From Piper betle (taxonomy: Eukaryota; Streptophyta; Magnoliopsida; Piperales; Piperaceae), in contig JAURVB010013145.1 in the NCBI GenBank assembly GCA_033002965.1, positions 168,778 through 232,777 of the forward strand: a stretch of DNA of 64,000 nt, given 5' to 3'. A program made the translations under genes and the position numbers. Positions 26,601-39,550 of this stretch are shown here, piece by piece. The first letter of the stretch is position 1. Each line of letters begins with the position of its first letter. The notes below the pieces were generated by a model. It had not been told where the DNA came from. It was given only the letters and a program-made list of their open reading frames with translations, and did not search any database.

Positions 26601-29145
26601 CCTTTTCAAGCGCTCACCAAATATTAGGGAGTCTTGTAAACAGCTATTAACACCCTAAGAATATAACTGCTAGAAGCTAATCCCTCATTTACCAAGTCCA
26701 CACACTGAGCCAACACCTCTTCCAAGCTAACGCCTTCATTCCTTAAGACAAACACTCATACACATTTTCAATACATTGAAAGTTTACAAATTTAGTTCGA
26801 AGCACTTGAGTCTTCCCTCACATACAACCCTATCTTGGCATTTACATAATGAAAGCTAAAGGATTACAAACAAGATGGAGTGGCAAATCCTAAATACAAA
26901 GCTTGAGCATCCAAGAAGTCCAAGAGAGTTCTAGGGGCCTATGGGTGTCATTGTATTTCAAACACATCTCCCAAGGCCATGCTTATAGCCTTAGGGTCCT
27001 TTCCCAAAATAGCAACTGTTAGGTATTGAATCCTCCAAGTTTGCTTTTTTCAACACCTAGAATTTTAACAACTTTTTAAATGATCAATTGTCGAACGACC
27101 TGCTAAAGTCCCTGTCGATTGTACCATAACACACTTAGTTATTTTTGCCAAGAAGTTTAGTCATCCTTTAGTTGCCGATGACTTTGACAAACATCCACTA
27201 ATGCTTCTCGCAGTTTTCACTCCCACTTCTGTATCTTGCCAATGTAGATTTTGGCTGCCAAAGCTCTACCAAAGTTTCCATTAGAAACACATCAACCCTT
27301 GCACCTTTGAGTTTGGCTGGCTGAAGTCTTTACCAAAGTTTTCCAAGATTTTAACTCCTTGTCTTTCTACTACCGAAGACTCATTCAAAGTATCTGCAAA
27401 ACTTTTCTTTGCAAGCTTTAAGGTTAAACCACTTGATTTTTGACTACTAAAGTTAATGCCGAACTTCCTAGACTTATTATATAACCTTCGAGTCTTGATG
27501 ATATGAATCCAAATCATTGTACACAAACTCTTAGAAGGTACTTAGAGAGTTCACAATAGTGTCTTATCAAAACCAGGTACAAGATTCTCTACATTTTTAT
27601 GGTGACAATTTTAATGCGTTGTGACTCGCTAAGTTATTGATGTCAATCTTAAAAAGTATTCCTTTGAGCTTGTCTTCAATATCTTCAAGTCTTCAATCCT
27701 TCAAGCTCAAACCTTAAAGTCTATGCATCTTCATTACTCCATACCTTGTCACAGTTAGTCCATAAACAATGAAATATGATATGTCATGGAATACTTATGC
27801 ATTCCATGTAGGTATGTCATGAATGAGTATGTCATGTAGTCCTATACAACTAGAGATTGACATTATAAAATGCGTTAGTCATTCTTATTAATTCATCCAA
27901 AGTTACAAGTTGTAGCCCTTGAAATGACAAACTCACATATTCTCCCTACATAAATGCACTATCCCCCTAGACACTACCTATACAACACATTCACTCTTCC
28001 CATTTGTCATTTTAAAAAGATCATTCTTAGTACAAGGGAAACCAATACAAAAGTGTCTAAACCTCACCTCACCTCCATCGTGTGGAGGGTCTTGGGATAT
28101 GATCCGGGATAGTGGTAGATAATAGAATGAGTAGTCATGGAGGAAAAATCTAAAATGCCCACTTTGTTCCGATGCACAATCACCTTATTTTCAAATTGTC
28201 CTTCATGACAGCCTCATTTCTCCCAAATAGGTTTAGCAAGCCTCCGAGGTGCCTCAACTTGTTGTTTGAAACAAGTAGAGGGTCCCTCGCTGAAATTTCC
28301 ACTAGCCATGAAATAAAGCTAGTGCAATGAAGAACAAAGTAAAAGCCCTGGAGTTACCACTAGTCAGAGCGGAGAAAAGGTGGCCGAACGCAAGGGAATA
28401 GAAGATGGAGATGAATTGAGCGTTCAACAATCAACAAGGCAATAAACATATTGAGGATTACGTACTACAATACTTTAATTTGTATGGAGTTATAAAAAAT
28501 TGAAGATAGAGATGGAATGATAGAATTGAACTTTAGAAGTCTTTTTTATTTTTTTAATAACTCAGATACTTAACGAAGTCGTATTGTCAATGGGTCTAGG
28601 TAAACTGGGCACACAACCCAACTTGACTTGAAAATATCGGGTTTGTATCCAACCATATTGGGTCCAGATCTATGGATTTTATTTTTATTACTACATGTTT
28701 CATATTACGTTTGGGTTTGGATCTCAAAAACCAGACCCTATAAGGACCCAAATTAAAAAAATATTTAATTTTTTACTATAAATTTTAGTATTTTATGTAA
28801 TATTATATTGTATAAAAAATCTTCTAATATGTACTATATTTTAATTATAAATAAGAATAATTATCATAAGATAATTAATTTTTTGTGTATTTTTATAAAA
28901 TGCATGTAATTTATTTATTATCGATTCAGGTTTGGTTCAAGTCTCGGTTTATTGAATTGGGTTTGGGTTAAAGAAAATTACTCATACACATATTTGGCCC
29001 TACAAAACTAAGAACAAACCGATCCGTTGGCAACACTACTACTATGTTGTTGAATAATTTTGACAATGTGGATACTTATGTACAGTATCTTATAATAGTG
29101 ATGCCTCTTAGCTTAGTATGTTGTGATTACTCTTTTTAATCTAAT
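23641..29145. other. Intergenic repeat-derived DNA
   Basis: No supported gene was found. On the minus strand 25333-24849 holds two overlapping open frames (131 and 105 codons) that match nothing I know. At 28311-28080, minus, a frame starting MASGNFSEGPS is interrupted by a stop and looks like a decayed coding piece. 26328-26380 contains an inverted pair, ACTTAATTCTCT and AGAGAATTAAGT. 28582-29036 has diverged inverted ends (TTGTCAATGGGTC against GTTGCCAACGGATC) and GGGTTTGG repeats, as in hAT-type MITEs, but without a clear target duplication. 26000-28060 reads like old LTR material. Confidence 0.35.
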
Positions 29146-29436
29146 TGTAAAACCCGGCTCGTTGGTTTGGTATTTTTGTGACCGGTTTGTTTTTTGCTTG
29201 ACTCGGTTAGCATGGAGTTGGTTTGATTCAATTGGTCTAACACTAAGTGGATCCCTGTGTGTTGTGTGGGAATTGGGTGTGTTTGTTGTTGAGTTATTCT
29301 AGTCAACCTCCTCCACTGTCAAGTTGTTGTCGTGTTGGCATATCGCATTAAAGTCACATCGCATGTATTCCTGGCATACCCTCTAGTCGTAGTTGTGCCT
29401 AAGAAGCTTTCCCTAGCTAGCCCCTTCTGTCCCCAG

Positions 29437-29514
<78 letters not shown>

Positions 29515-31986
29515 GGCATGGCTGTGTTTGTGCATATATAAAATTTTTATTAGGTCATTTAGATGGTTTATTCATCATCCTAGCATGTTAATCATCTCAT
29601 TATTTTGTTGATTGATTGTTAAAAATGTAAATTTTAATGATTAATAATTAACAAATTGCTGTTTTTAATTACAATACGCAGATTACCTCCTAATACAATT
29701 AATAAAGGTCTAAATATTAAAAGATTCGAACTTTAAAATTTTGGTTGTGTTCAAGTAGCCTAAGTGTGCATGCTAGATAATTAATCAATACAATAATAAT
29801 TTAATTGAGTGTTTGATTGTAAAATAAATGCACCACAAAGATCCTAAGTTAATTTCAAATTAAAGTAATTTATTTATTCTTATAAACAATTTAAATAATT
29901 AATTTAATAAAAATATTCTCTCCACAATGGGGTACAGGTGATTCTAACATCTCAAGTTACTTCGTCGAAGCTTACCAAATCTGTATGATTTGATATCTCA
30001 CAAGTTTTCAAGATCTAAAGTCATTGTGGAGAAATAATCTCCCAAGCTATTAATTAAGTACTAGTCATATGAAACAATTTTCATTACGTTACCGAGATCT
30101 CATCATCGATTGGCGTGTTAGGTATCTCAAGCTTAATTGTCCAACACATCCAAATATTTTGATATCTCAAGTTTATTTCAAGTATGTGGGTTGATCCCAA
30201 TGATTGTTCATAATACAGTGAGAGCTCACGTTTGATATTTGCAAGTGGTTTCTTAATCTACCTTGTGCGATTCAGAATCTCTGGAATAGAATAAGATTAA
30301 GATCAGTTGTGTAATTGAAAATTTAAATTGTTTTTCCTATCTATTGCATGTCATATCATTTCCTCCATATACGGTTGCTTTCATTTCATTACACACATGC
30401 ATTATTTAGGAGCATGTAGTAGTCAACATCTCTAGGTCGTTCCAAATTGGACTGTCATTGTAGGTCAAGGAGCTCATATTGCAGGTCCATTAGGGCTCTT
30501 TTCAGGCTCTTTTCAGTTTCATCTATTGCTTGGTCACATGATTTGATTTTATATCATAGGAAGTAAATAGCTGAATTTTTGGATTAACAAAACCACAAGG
30601 TTGAGATCCCTTATTGAGTTTTCAAAATCAAAAGGTCCAGATCACAAGTCGCATTCTAGTGTTATTTGATAAATTGTCCCAAGCCTATACTCAGGTATGA
30701 TTTTGTATTTTGATATGCAAGCAAGATGGATAGAAGTGTGACATCACTAAGGGGCCCAGTTGGTACCCACTTGTGGTGCTTAATTGATGGCTAAATTATA
30801 TTATTATGATTTCAGCTTATTACTTACTAGCAATGTTTATTTTCAGTATATGTACTAAACTGTGCAATTTCACAGTGATTATCAGCTAGGCCCTATTGGA
30901 CATATTATTGGCATGGCACCCTATGTTATTTTTTGGTCTATGCATATGGTTATCAGTTATTATATTTAGGCCTTATTGGCCAACTTTATATCATGTTTAT
31001 GATTAGTTCATGTGGAGAAGTTTCTGCTTTAATTATGTGTTTTGTGGATAATTATTTTATCTATTTTCCAATTTATTGATTTCCATTATTAGTTATTTTG
31101 GAACTTAGTGATACCCGTTACTGATGTATTTTCTATTTTATATTGGTCTTGCCTTGTTGTTGGCCGATGTAGTTGTGTGGATCACAAGGATTTTGGAGAT
31201 GCTGGGCAGTGTTGTGTCTTGGCTTTGGTTTCTTTTGTGGCTCTTGATTTTGTTTTGGATCTTGTGATATTATTTTGGATGTGAACTTCTTGGCTACAAG
31301 CCCCATGATATGACATGATAACTTTGAGATAAGTTTATTTTATTCAATTGTATTTCATCTATTTTATAAACGGAATACTTTGAGGCATGCAGGTCTAATA
31401 AACTTTTATGAAGGATTCTCCAAGCCCTAAAGTCCTAGGACTAACGGATAATTAACTCTCAAGTATGCAAAACCTTGCTACGTGTGCAAGTACTAGAGTG
31501 AAGAAGAAACATGGGCTGGATGAGCTTGTAGGTAAAAAAATTGCAAGAGAAGAACCCATGTTAAGACTAGACAAAGCAAGTGTCTGAAGAATGTGAATTT
31601 GTGTTGAATGGAAAACAAATGTTTTTTTAATGTGGTGAATGCATTGAAATGATTCTGCGAAGAAAGAATGAGATTATGGAATGTTTTGCATTTTCTGTGA
31701 ATTTTTTATTATATAACAGGTTGTGAAAGGTTATTAATTTTTCTAAAGTCCTATTTACAGGGAGACTCTACTGAATTTTCTCTAAGAATTTAGTTTCCTT
31801 TGTAAATTCGACACATCTAAGATTACCTAATTGCATGAGCCAAGTCATAGGTATCTTGCATGTATTTTGGTGTGTCGTTTGCGCATTAGATTCCCTCTGA
31901 TTTGTACTTTAATGAGTTATAAATTAGTATCCCGAAATTTATCAGTTCACTTCGGTTCTTGTTGCGAGCCGAATCGGGTTGTTACA
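29146..31986. mobile_element. Solo LTR of a Gypsy-type element, 2.84 kb
   Basis: The segment begins TGTAAAACCCGG and ends CGGGTTGTTACA, imperfectly inverted ends typical of Gypsy LTRs. It is flanked on both sides by CTAAT (29141-29145 and 31987-31991), a perfect 5-bp target duplication. No Gag or Pol similarity, primer site or second LTR copy is visible inside, so the simplest reading is a solo LTR left by LTR-LTR recombination. It contains a long (CT)n tract near its start. Confidence 0.8.
29437..29509. repeat. (CT)n microsatellite, about 36 units
   Basis: An uninterrupted CT run of about 73 bp lies inside the solo LTR. Open frames across it on either strand are artefacts of the repeat (Ser-Leu or Arg-Glu runs). 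Confidence 0.97.
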
Positions 31987-32029
31987 CTAATGTTCACAAT
32001 AGTCGTGCACATTAGGAGGATAAATGCGC

Positions 32030-35000
32030 CATAGTTTTAAAACTCCTTTTCGACTCGAACAACTCTTTGAGTTGACTCCACTCCATGGTTTCCCGAGTCA
32101 AACCTCACAAATGATTCCCCCTTGACAAATTTTATGATTGACTCCTCGAGTCTCTCTCGAATCAAGTAAAAAAAGTTTTAAAAATATATTAGTTTCCTTT
32201 TAGTTTAATTAAAACAATAGTTTAAAATAACATCAATCATATATTCATCAATTTCAAATGTCAAATAGAGCAATATCTCATGCTTTGATATATCTTTCTA
32301 CATATTGGACTAGAAAATTATTATAATCGACTCATAGTTGGCTTCAAGTCGAGTTGACTCTACTCTATAGCTGTAAAGATCATAAAACATAAAATAAAAT
32401 AAAACATTATGTTGTTTCAAAAAATTTTTTAACTCGGTCAAGGAAGGATAGAACGTTAGAGAATATTAGTTAGGATGGGAGATTTTAGGGGAGTTGGGTA
32501 GCGCCTCTATCCGGTTAAAAATCATATGGGTGTTTCTCCACCCTAGCCGTCTACTTCTCATCTTCTTCTCCTTTCTCTCCTTTTACTCTCCTCTCTAGGC
32601 GTCGTTCTTATATCTCTTCTTCGTATCCTGTTTGGTATACTTCCCTTGTCCTTCTTTTACTCATTTTATATTTTGTTGTTTTGTTTTCCCGTATGCAAGC
32701 ATTTAATGATCGCCTTGCTATTTCTGTTGCTTCATCAACTTTCTATGGTATGTAATTGTTTGGTTTAGGATAATTGAGTTGTAGGTCCCTAGCGTCTTAT
32801 AATTTTTATGCATGGGGCATTGTCGATTTTTTTTTTGTATGAATGGCTGTGATTCTTTTGGGGTTGATTGTTTTGTCGATTGCATGTTGATTGCCTTTTT
32901 CTCTCTGTTTGCTCCTCCTCGTGTTGGTGTGGGTTGCAGTGCAGGAAGGAAGGGGAGCCTTCCTGGCTGTGCTATTTGGTCAGGCTTCATGCGCTTCGGC
33001 GCAAGGCTATGCATGCCTTGGCACACTACTCGTGCACTTTGGTGCTCGGCCATGGGCAGCAGTGTGCATGAACCCGTTTTTATTCTTCTTCTTGTTTTAA
33101 TTAGTTGGTTGAAGCTTGTCGGGTTAATTTATCATTGGTTGCTTATTGGCAATGTCATGGAGTGAAAGGAGGGAGTGTTGGGTTGTATTGCATGAGTTAT
33201 AAAGGAGTAATAGATTGTTATAATAGGGAGTTTTGATGAACTGATCATCGTTGGGTGGTAATGATATTATTGATCGCGACTATTATCACTTTGTTCATTG
33301 TTATTAGTTTGTTACTGTTTTGCTGATGTAATTAATTAAAGTTAGTACTCATTCGTGTTACTGCTAATTCATGATTGTTGTTAAATTATGATTTGTAATG
33401 TTGATTAATTCTTGTGGTCAATAAATTTATGAATTTCATCCTAATCTATAGATATAGTTGTTTATGATTGATTAAAGCAACAAAGGAGGTGTCTTTAATA
33501 TTTAGGTTATAAATACGCGTAGGTAATCATGGGGTGGTTAAGTGTGAACTAATTTTCAACTATGATTACTCACTGTTTGATTAAGTAAAACACTGTTAAT
33601 CCATGTATAATATAGTTGATATTATTGTTTATTAAACACCATTAATTAATAAATTAAGTATGACATTTTTGCGTGATTTATAAGATAAAGTGGGTACTTT
33701 TGTCATGTTCAAAAATTAATATTATGTAATGGTGAAAATAACATACCAACTATGACAGAATTATTATTAAACCATATTCAAATATGATTAAGGTAATAAT
33801 ATGGGTTATTAAACTATAATTGTGTAAAAATCACAAGCGTTGAACCTAAATAGCATAATGAAAATAAATAAAGTTCGAACATTTATTGAGTTGAATAATT
33901 TAAAATAATTTTATTAGTAGTATCCTTGAATTAGGATAATACAAATAATTTTAAATAATTTAATAGAATGACTTAATTAATTGCCAGATAAATATTCAGA
34001 ATTATAAAATTTTAATAAATTATTGTAGGTATACCTAAGCTTTTATTTAATGAATTAAGTATCTAGTACTCACTAAATTGCGATTAATGATAGTGATTAA
34101 AGATTAAAATTGTAAACCTAATTGTCAAGATCGTTGATTAAGTAATTACCATCTCAAAAGAAAATGTACTAATAATAGTAATTAAATACTTGTTTGTAAG
34201 TTAATAAAAATTTTATCATTAGTTAAGTATGAATTTTGATTTAAATAATTAATTTAAAATATAAAGTATGACTTAAATGATTACGTCATATGAATGATTA
34301 ATTATCTCACTAGACTTGTTGTAAATGTTGAGAATTTAATGTTTAATATTGTTGAATGTTATATGCTTTATGTTGACAAGTTTTAATAACAATATATTTA
34401 AGTCATTTAGTTGCATGCATTGCTACTCGAATATAATTATACTTATGTATAATTTTATTTTCTCGTTCAGATTAGGATCGTCGGTCACGGTTGTGAGTTC
34501 ACTTGGGAACTATCCATATTCGTATAATTATTTGAAATGTTGTATTTTCCCTTTTGGCAGCCCTCGTCGACTTGAGCCCAGATTCGACCACCATGCACCA
34601 AGTGTAACCGGGGTCAAGGAATTGACTCAGTCTCACATAGGGCCGCACTTTTAAATTACTTGAAAGATAAAATACCTGCCCCTATGCCGAAAGGGGTGAT
34701 AGGGCGCAGTGGCGCAAGACGACTTATTATGCACTTGTGATATCGAGAGGGTGAGTCAATGACAAATATCGGTAACTACAGGTGGTAGGCCACGTAACGT
34801 GTGTGTGGATACATAGGATTGCAGCAGGATGGGGCAGCCACCCCTCCCGACATAATTAGAGCTCGGCATAGGCTCATAACTACTAAAAGCCTCAAGAAAT
34901 AATGATAAGGATTATATTGATTTGTTTCATTTAATTATGCGACTTAGTGGTTTTATTACTAATGTGGTTATGTGACTGCAAATGAGTAGCTTCAGACTGA

Positions 35001-35349
35001 GGATTAAAGTGTGGTTGGTGGTTTTTTACCAACCTAGTTTTGGCGAATTGATAAATAAATTGGACTTCTTTTTATATTCTTTGTGTTATAAATGTGATTA
35101 TGGGAAACAGTTGAAGGTTGTGGGACTTAGTATTCACATAGCTAATTTATCTTATGCATTGTTGCATGTTATTATAACATGATTTATTTTTATAATTAGT
35201 AAATTTTGAGAATTATTTGCCATGTTACGATTCATGTGTTTAAATTTTATTTTTCATACTTCATGTTTTTAAGTAACCCTCCGCCGGTTAGGGTGGGTCG
35301 TTACAATAGCCTATTGAGTCAAATCAAAATTCTGAGTTTTTAAACTCTG
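32030..35349. mobile_element. hAT-type MITE interrupted by a solo LTR
   Basis: The left end CATAGTTTTAAAACTC at 32030 is mirrored by GAGTTTTTAAACTCTG ending at 35349. The flanks are ATGCGC (32024-32029) and ATGCACGC (35350-35357), an 8-bp duplication if two bases were lost on the left; 8 bp is the hAT size. Without the inserted LTR the MITE is about 380 bp and rich in GACTC/GAGTC motifs. It lies 43 bp from the preceding solo LTR. Assignment to hAT is inference from end sequence and duplication length. Confidence 0.6.
32372..35305. mobile_element. Solo LTR of a second Gypsy-type family, 2.93 kb
   Basis: The segment begins TGTAAAGATC and ends GGGTGGGTCGTTACA. It is bounded by ATAGC at 32367-32371 and 35306-35310, a perfect 5-bp target duplication. 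No protein similarity, primer site or second LTR was found within. A pyrimidine-rich stretch at 32520-32640 resembles an LTR transcript leader. The GGGTCGTTACA end is shared with the TRIM at 56979, suggesting related Gypsy families. It is inserted into the MITE at 32030-35349. Confidence 0.8.
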
Positions 35350-35689
35350 ATGCACGCAAGGTAAAGCCTTGATTTTAGCTTTAAATTTATAAAATATAAT
35401 CTATGTTCTTACAAGCCTTGGCTATGAGGTGATCAGAATGGGCCACAGTGGATCGCCTAACAACCTTTGTTGGGTTAACAAGATCCGATGGCATTGCCCT
35501 TTTTAAAGAAAATTTTTTTGGGGTCGATTATTTTACTTAAAATGGTATGATCGGTGTGGTTTTTATTTGTTTAATCCAAAACTATTTGAGGGTAAGCTTA
35601 ATATTAAAATATTTTTTCTTTTTCTAATAATTATACCTGATTTTTCCACGGGTGGAAAATATAAAACTCTTCTTACCCTTCAAAAGTAT

Positions 35690-36531
35690 AAAAATTGTCA
35701 ATCACCACGATCAAATGTGGTGCCAATTGGTCTTCTCCCATGGCAAAGTTTGCCACGGGCCACGCTGTTGGCGGCAAGGGCAAACCCGCTATTGCACCGG
35801 GCATCGTAGATAAATTTAGCCACCACTAACCTGGTGCAAATTCCATGGCAAATTAATAAAAAAATCCATTTAGCCACCATTGCCCATGCCTGGGCCAGCA
35901 ACAGTAGTCGTGGGCGACGGTGGAGGTCGTGCACAGCGGTGGTGAGGGTGGCTATGGGCAACGGCTGATAGAGGCGCGTGGACCGGTCGCGACCTTAGGC
36001 CGTTTGCGTGGTCGTGGCCGTTTAATGGCCACACACACATTAAATGAGCGGTGTGTGCAGCCCATTTCAAATCTAAAACAGAGACTGATAGATAGGGATT
36101 TATCATGCCCATTTTTTGTAGGAATTAAATTATTATTTTTTAAATATTTTTTTATTAAAAAATTTAAACGTTATATATGTATTTTTTAAAAAACAATTAG
36201 CCACCATTTTTTTAAACGTTGTACCTACGATAAGACTGTTTAACAAAAGAAAAAGGATATTGTATTGCCACCACTAGTGGTGGTTATCTCGTAGTTAAAT
36301 TTAATCACCATTAAATAGTGGTAAAACATTTGTTAATTTACCATGGGCTTGCCACGTAATACGTGGTTTTTTTAAAATAAAAATTCTGCCAACTGCCACC
36401 ACTGGGTAGCTATCACGTAATTAATTTTTGTCACAGCTAAGTAGTGGCAAAACTGTTGCTAATTTGCCACAGATAAGCCCTTGGAAAATTTAGCCATGGC
36501 CGAAAGTCTGATGCATATTTGTCTACTAGTG
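35690..36531 (-). mobile_element. CACTA-type transposon end
   Basis: On the minus strand the segment begins CACTAGTAGACAAATATGCA at 36531. Inward there are many short subterminal repeats built on GCCACCAC/GTGGTGGC and CCACGTAATACGTGG, as in CACTA (En/Spm) elements. No transposase similarity is visible and the opposite CACTA end was not found, so the left limit is approximate and the element is probably truncated or non-autonomous. Confidence 0.55.
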
Positions 36532-37330
36532 CTTTTACCATAAAAAGCTTTAACACTAGGGAGCACAGATCCAAGAAAGTACACGTGCAAGGGATTAGCA
36601 TAGGTCAAACAAAGAGCTTTTTTTAGTTTCCAAAGTGTGCAAACATAGAAGCTAGCAATTTTGTTAGGCTGGCTTGTTGACTTTCTTGATACATTCTTGT
36701 TAGGGTTATTAATTGAGTTAGTTAATTTGTAAATATTTATTGTTTGGTTCAATTTAACTCGATTTGAAACTCGACATTTAAATATTCAAGTTCGAACTTG
36801 AATCTTACGAGTCAAACTTTAGCAGGATCGTGTTCGCCTTGACCCAACTCGGTTATAATTCGAACTAGATTCGAAATTGGCTTATAGCTCAACTCAAACT
36901 CTACTCAATAATATAATAGAATAATGTACATAACATTATTTATCTATTCAAAATACATTTAAAATTATAAATAAATATTATTATTGACTAAGTATTAAAT
37001 GAGGTTAGTGGTGAAGGTGTTTTGTGTTTTATTTTTTGTTTTGTTTATTAAATCTGGGTCCTCTTTGTAATTGAATAATTCAGATTAAAATTGGAGACAA
37101 AAATATTATCTACTCCCGACTAAAATAATATATATATATATATTAATAAATTTAATTTTAATTAATTATATTTATTTATATAAAATAAAATAATAAAATG
37201 ACATCAATATAGGGTTAGCTCAGGTGAGGGAGCGTCATAAAAGTCTATACAAAAAAAGAAAAAATCATAATTATAATCCTCAGTACGGCTTCTTTCTTTC
37301 CCTAAGAAAGTTGAAGAAAAAACTACTTCT
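36532..37330. other. AT-rich intergenic DNA
   Basis: No gene was found. At 36750-36910 repeated CTCGA/TCGAA strings resemble a decayed MITE, without definable ends. Confidence 0.35.
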
Positions 37331-37557
37331 TTCTTTCCTTAATTAAGTTGAAATAAAAACAATCGACAATTAATAGCTGGCTTTTCTATCGTACCATCGA
37401 AGTGACACATGATTGGCCTCATCCTCAATACGTCTTCTTCTTTCCTTAATTAAGTTGAAGAAAAAACAATCGACAATTAATAACTAGCTTTTTTATCATA
37501 CCATCGAAGTGACACATGATTGGACTGACACATGATTGGACTGACACATGATTGGAC
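37331..37557. repeat. Nested tandem repeats (about 107-bp unit and 16-bp unit)
   Basis: A segment from TTCCTTAATTAAGTTGAA to CATCGAAGTGACACATGATT occurs twice (about 37334-37410 and 37442-37520). It runs into three perfect copies of the 16-mer TGACACATGATTGGAC at 37510-37525, 37526-37541 and 37542-37557. Confidence 0.85.
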
Positions 37558-38521
37558 TCATCTTGAGTGCGACATCAGTACGTAAACGTAGATTAAAATA
37601 ACAACGGCCACACATTTTAGATGATAAAAAATTTTTGGTTGTCCCAGATACTCGGAGGCTTTTTGTGACCTATAAGTATTAGGGTTATTTTAGGCTATAT
37701 ATAAAAATTATTTTTACTGTTAATATAATTATTTTAAAAAGTTAATATAACTATTTAAAATGTCCAAAAATTCAAACCAAAATTCCCACAACTAGGCTTT
37801 ACAAAAATTTGTTCTTAGATTAAGTTGATAAATACTACAACCATATATATATATACACACATATACCGGTAAGACTTATAAACATTTTAATTTTTGGTTT
37901 TCTACTTAAAATTGCCAACTAGAGTGCGCTTGTCTTGCATGGCAACCTTTGTAAAAATTATTGTATGATGATATCAACATATAATTTGAATTTTAAATTC
38001 AAATGGAGGTTAAGAAAAAACTCATTTGATATTTACTATTGGCTTAGTACGAAGAAAAATACATAGCAAATAGTTCATTGGAAATAAGCCAAAAGAAATT
38101 TATATTATTTTCGGAACTATACTTTTTGCCACATTCAAACAAGGTCAAAATTTTATCAAGACAAACACGAAAAAAATTCATTAAAAAATCAGTAAAATTT
38201 AATATTCTTCCCTACACGAACCAGCCTAAATTTTTTAGTTCTAATACCATCTAAATTTAGATGGACACTTTTTGTGGGTAGTTAGTGCTAATAATCATTA
38301 GGTTGTGGAGCCGCAAATCTATACAATCTAAAGTTACATCATTTAGTTGCAGATAACCAAATAAAATCCAAAATCTAAATATAATCAAACCAAATAAACT
38401 GAATTAGATTGGTTTGATTTGATTCAAACCGTGCATCAACCAAATTAATCAAATTCAAAACTAATTACTCTTTTCTTTTCTCTCCCTCTCTCTACCCTTT
38501 CTGAAGTACGGGGAGAGGTTT
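37558..38521. other. AT-rich intergenic DNA without recognised features
   Basis: Only short AT runs are seen here. No open frame, terminal repeat or RNA gene can be supported. Confidence 0.4.
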
Positions 38522-38888
38522 CACTCACAAAGGGAGAGTTTGGAGAAGTTTTTCATCATCTCAAGTTAAAGTAGGGTCGTAATTTATGGTGTGTGATTGA
38601 TCCATTTTTTCATTTGAATTGTATGTTAGTTTTCTTAATTTCTCAAGAATTATATCTTTCTGATCTTGTTATTGATCTGATTTAGGTTAGGAGAGTTTTC
38701 TCAAATTTTATTTCGATACTTGATTGTAAAAGATTTCTTAATTAAAGTTGATCGAGTAAGTTGGTTTTCTTTTTCTAAATTGGGAGGAAAGTTTCCATTC
38801 ATTTTTATCTTAGGTGTCTCATATTCATTTCATCGAGTAGGGGAAATATTTTCTGGCTTGTTTTTGCTGGAGTGTATATTTCCCAACA
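38522..38888 (+). repeat. Truncated Copia LTR, same family as 1406-2016
   Basis: This stretch parallels the 3' 60 percent of the LTR at 1406-2016: GGGAGAGTTTGGAGAAGTTT, the ATCTTGTTATTG segment and the end TTTCCCAACA are shared. The 5' part is absent. No coding Copia sequence adjoins it. Confidence 0.8.
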
Positions 38889-39538
38889 ATATATAAATAG
38901 TTAAAGAATTTATCTAATATACACTACCAGCTTCTTCCCCTAACTGAAAATGGTCAAACAAGAAACAATCCGAACTTAATTAATACTTATTCTCCGTCAT
39001 CGCTTATGGAATCATCTCTTGCAGTACTTTGGAGAGAACGAACACCTAAAATCTTTTAAATAAACTTTCAAAAAGTAACTATTTACGCTGTTTACAACTT
39101 GCACTGATCCGTAATAGATGGCCACTCTCTTGTCAGAATTATTACTCAATATTGATCCTTTAGCTTTTACCATTCCCCTAATTATTTAATTGGAGCACAA
39201 AACAAGTTTTCAAACTACCAACTAGTGACTACATATAATGGAGACGAAATGTCCTCAGTTGGCTATGTGAGAGGTTTGAGCTCTGTTCGAACTGTACCAT
39301 TGTCGATCATTTGTCTCCAACTGCAATTTGTACGACCATGGTCCATCAAAATGAATTCCAACAAATTGGCTAGCTACTTTCAGTACCCATCAAACTTTAA
39401 TTTACCCTGGAATCTTCAAGACCGATTTGTGTTAGATCTAGGCCATCAAGATCACATCCAAGGGACAAGAATGATTCCTCGTATAGGCTATAGGTATCAT
39501 CGATTGCATTCCTCAATGATTCTATACCTCATTTTTTA
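38889..39538. other. Spacer upstream of the amine oxidase gene
   Basis: A 108-codon open frame at 39225-39551 has no recognised similarity and is probably chance. Upstream promoter elements other than the TATA box at 39539 were not identified. Confidence 0.4.
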
Positions 39539-39550
39539 TTTATATAAATA
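39539..39550 (+). promoter_or_regulatory. TATA box of the amine oxidase gene
   Basis: The sequence TTTATATAAATA lies about 75-85 bases upstream of the ATG at 39623, a usual plant distance for a core promoter with a short leader. Confidence 0.6.

Noticed and set aside
29319..29541. Open frames with Ser-Leu or Arg-Glu runs
   Set aside because: They are translations of the (CT)n microsatellite.
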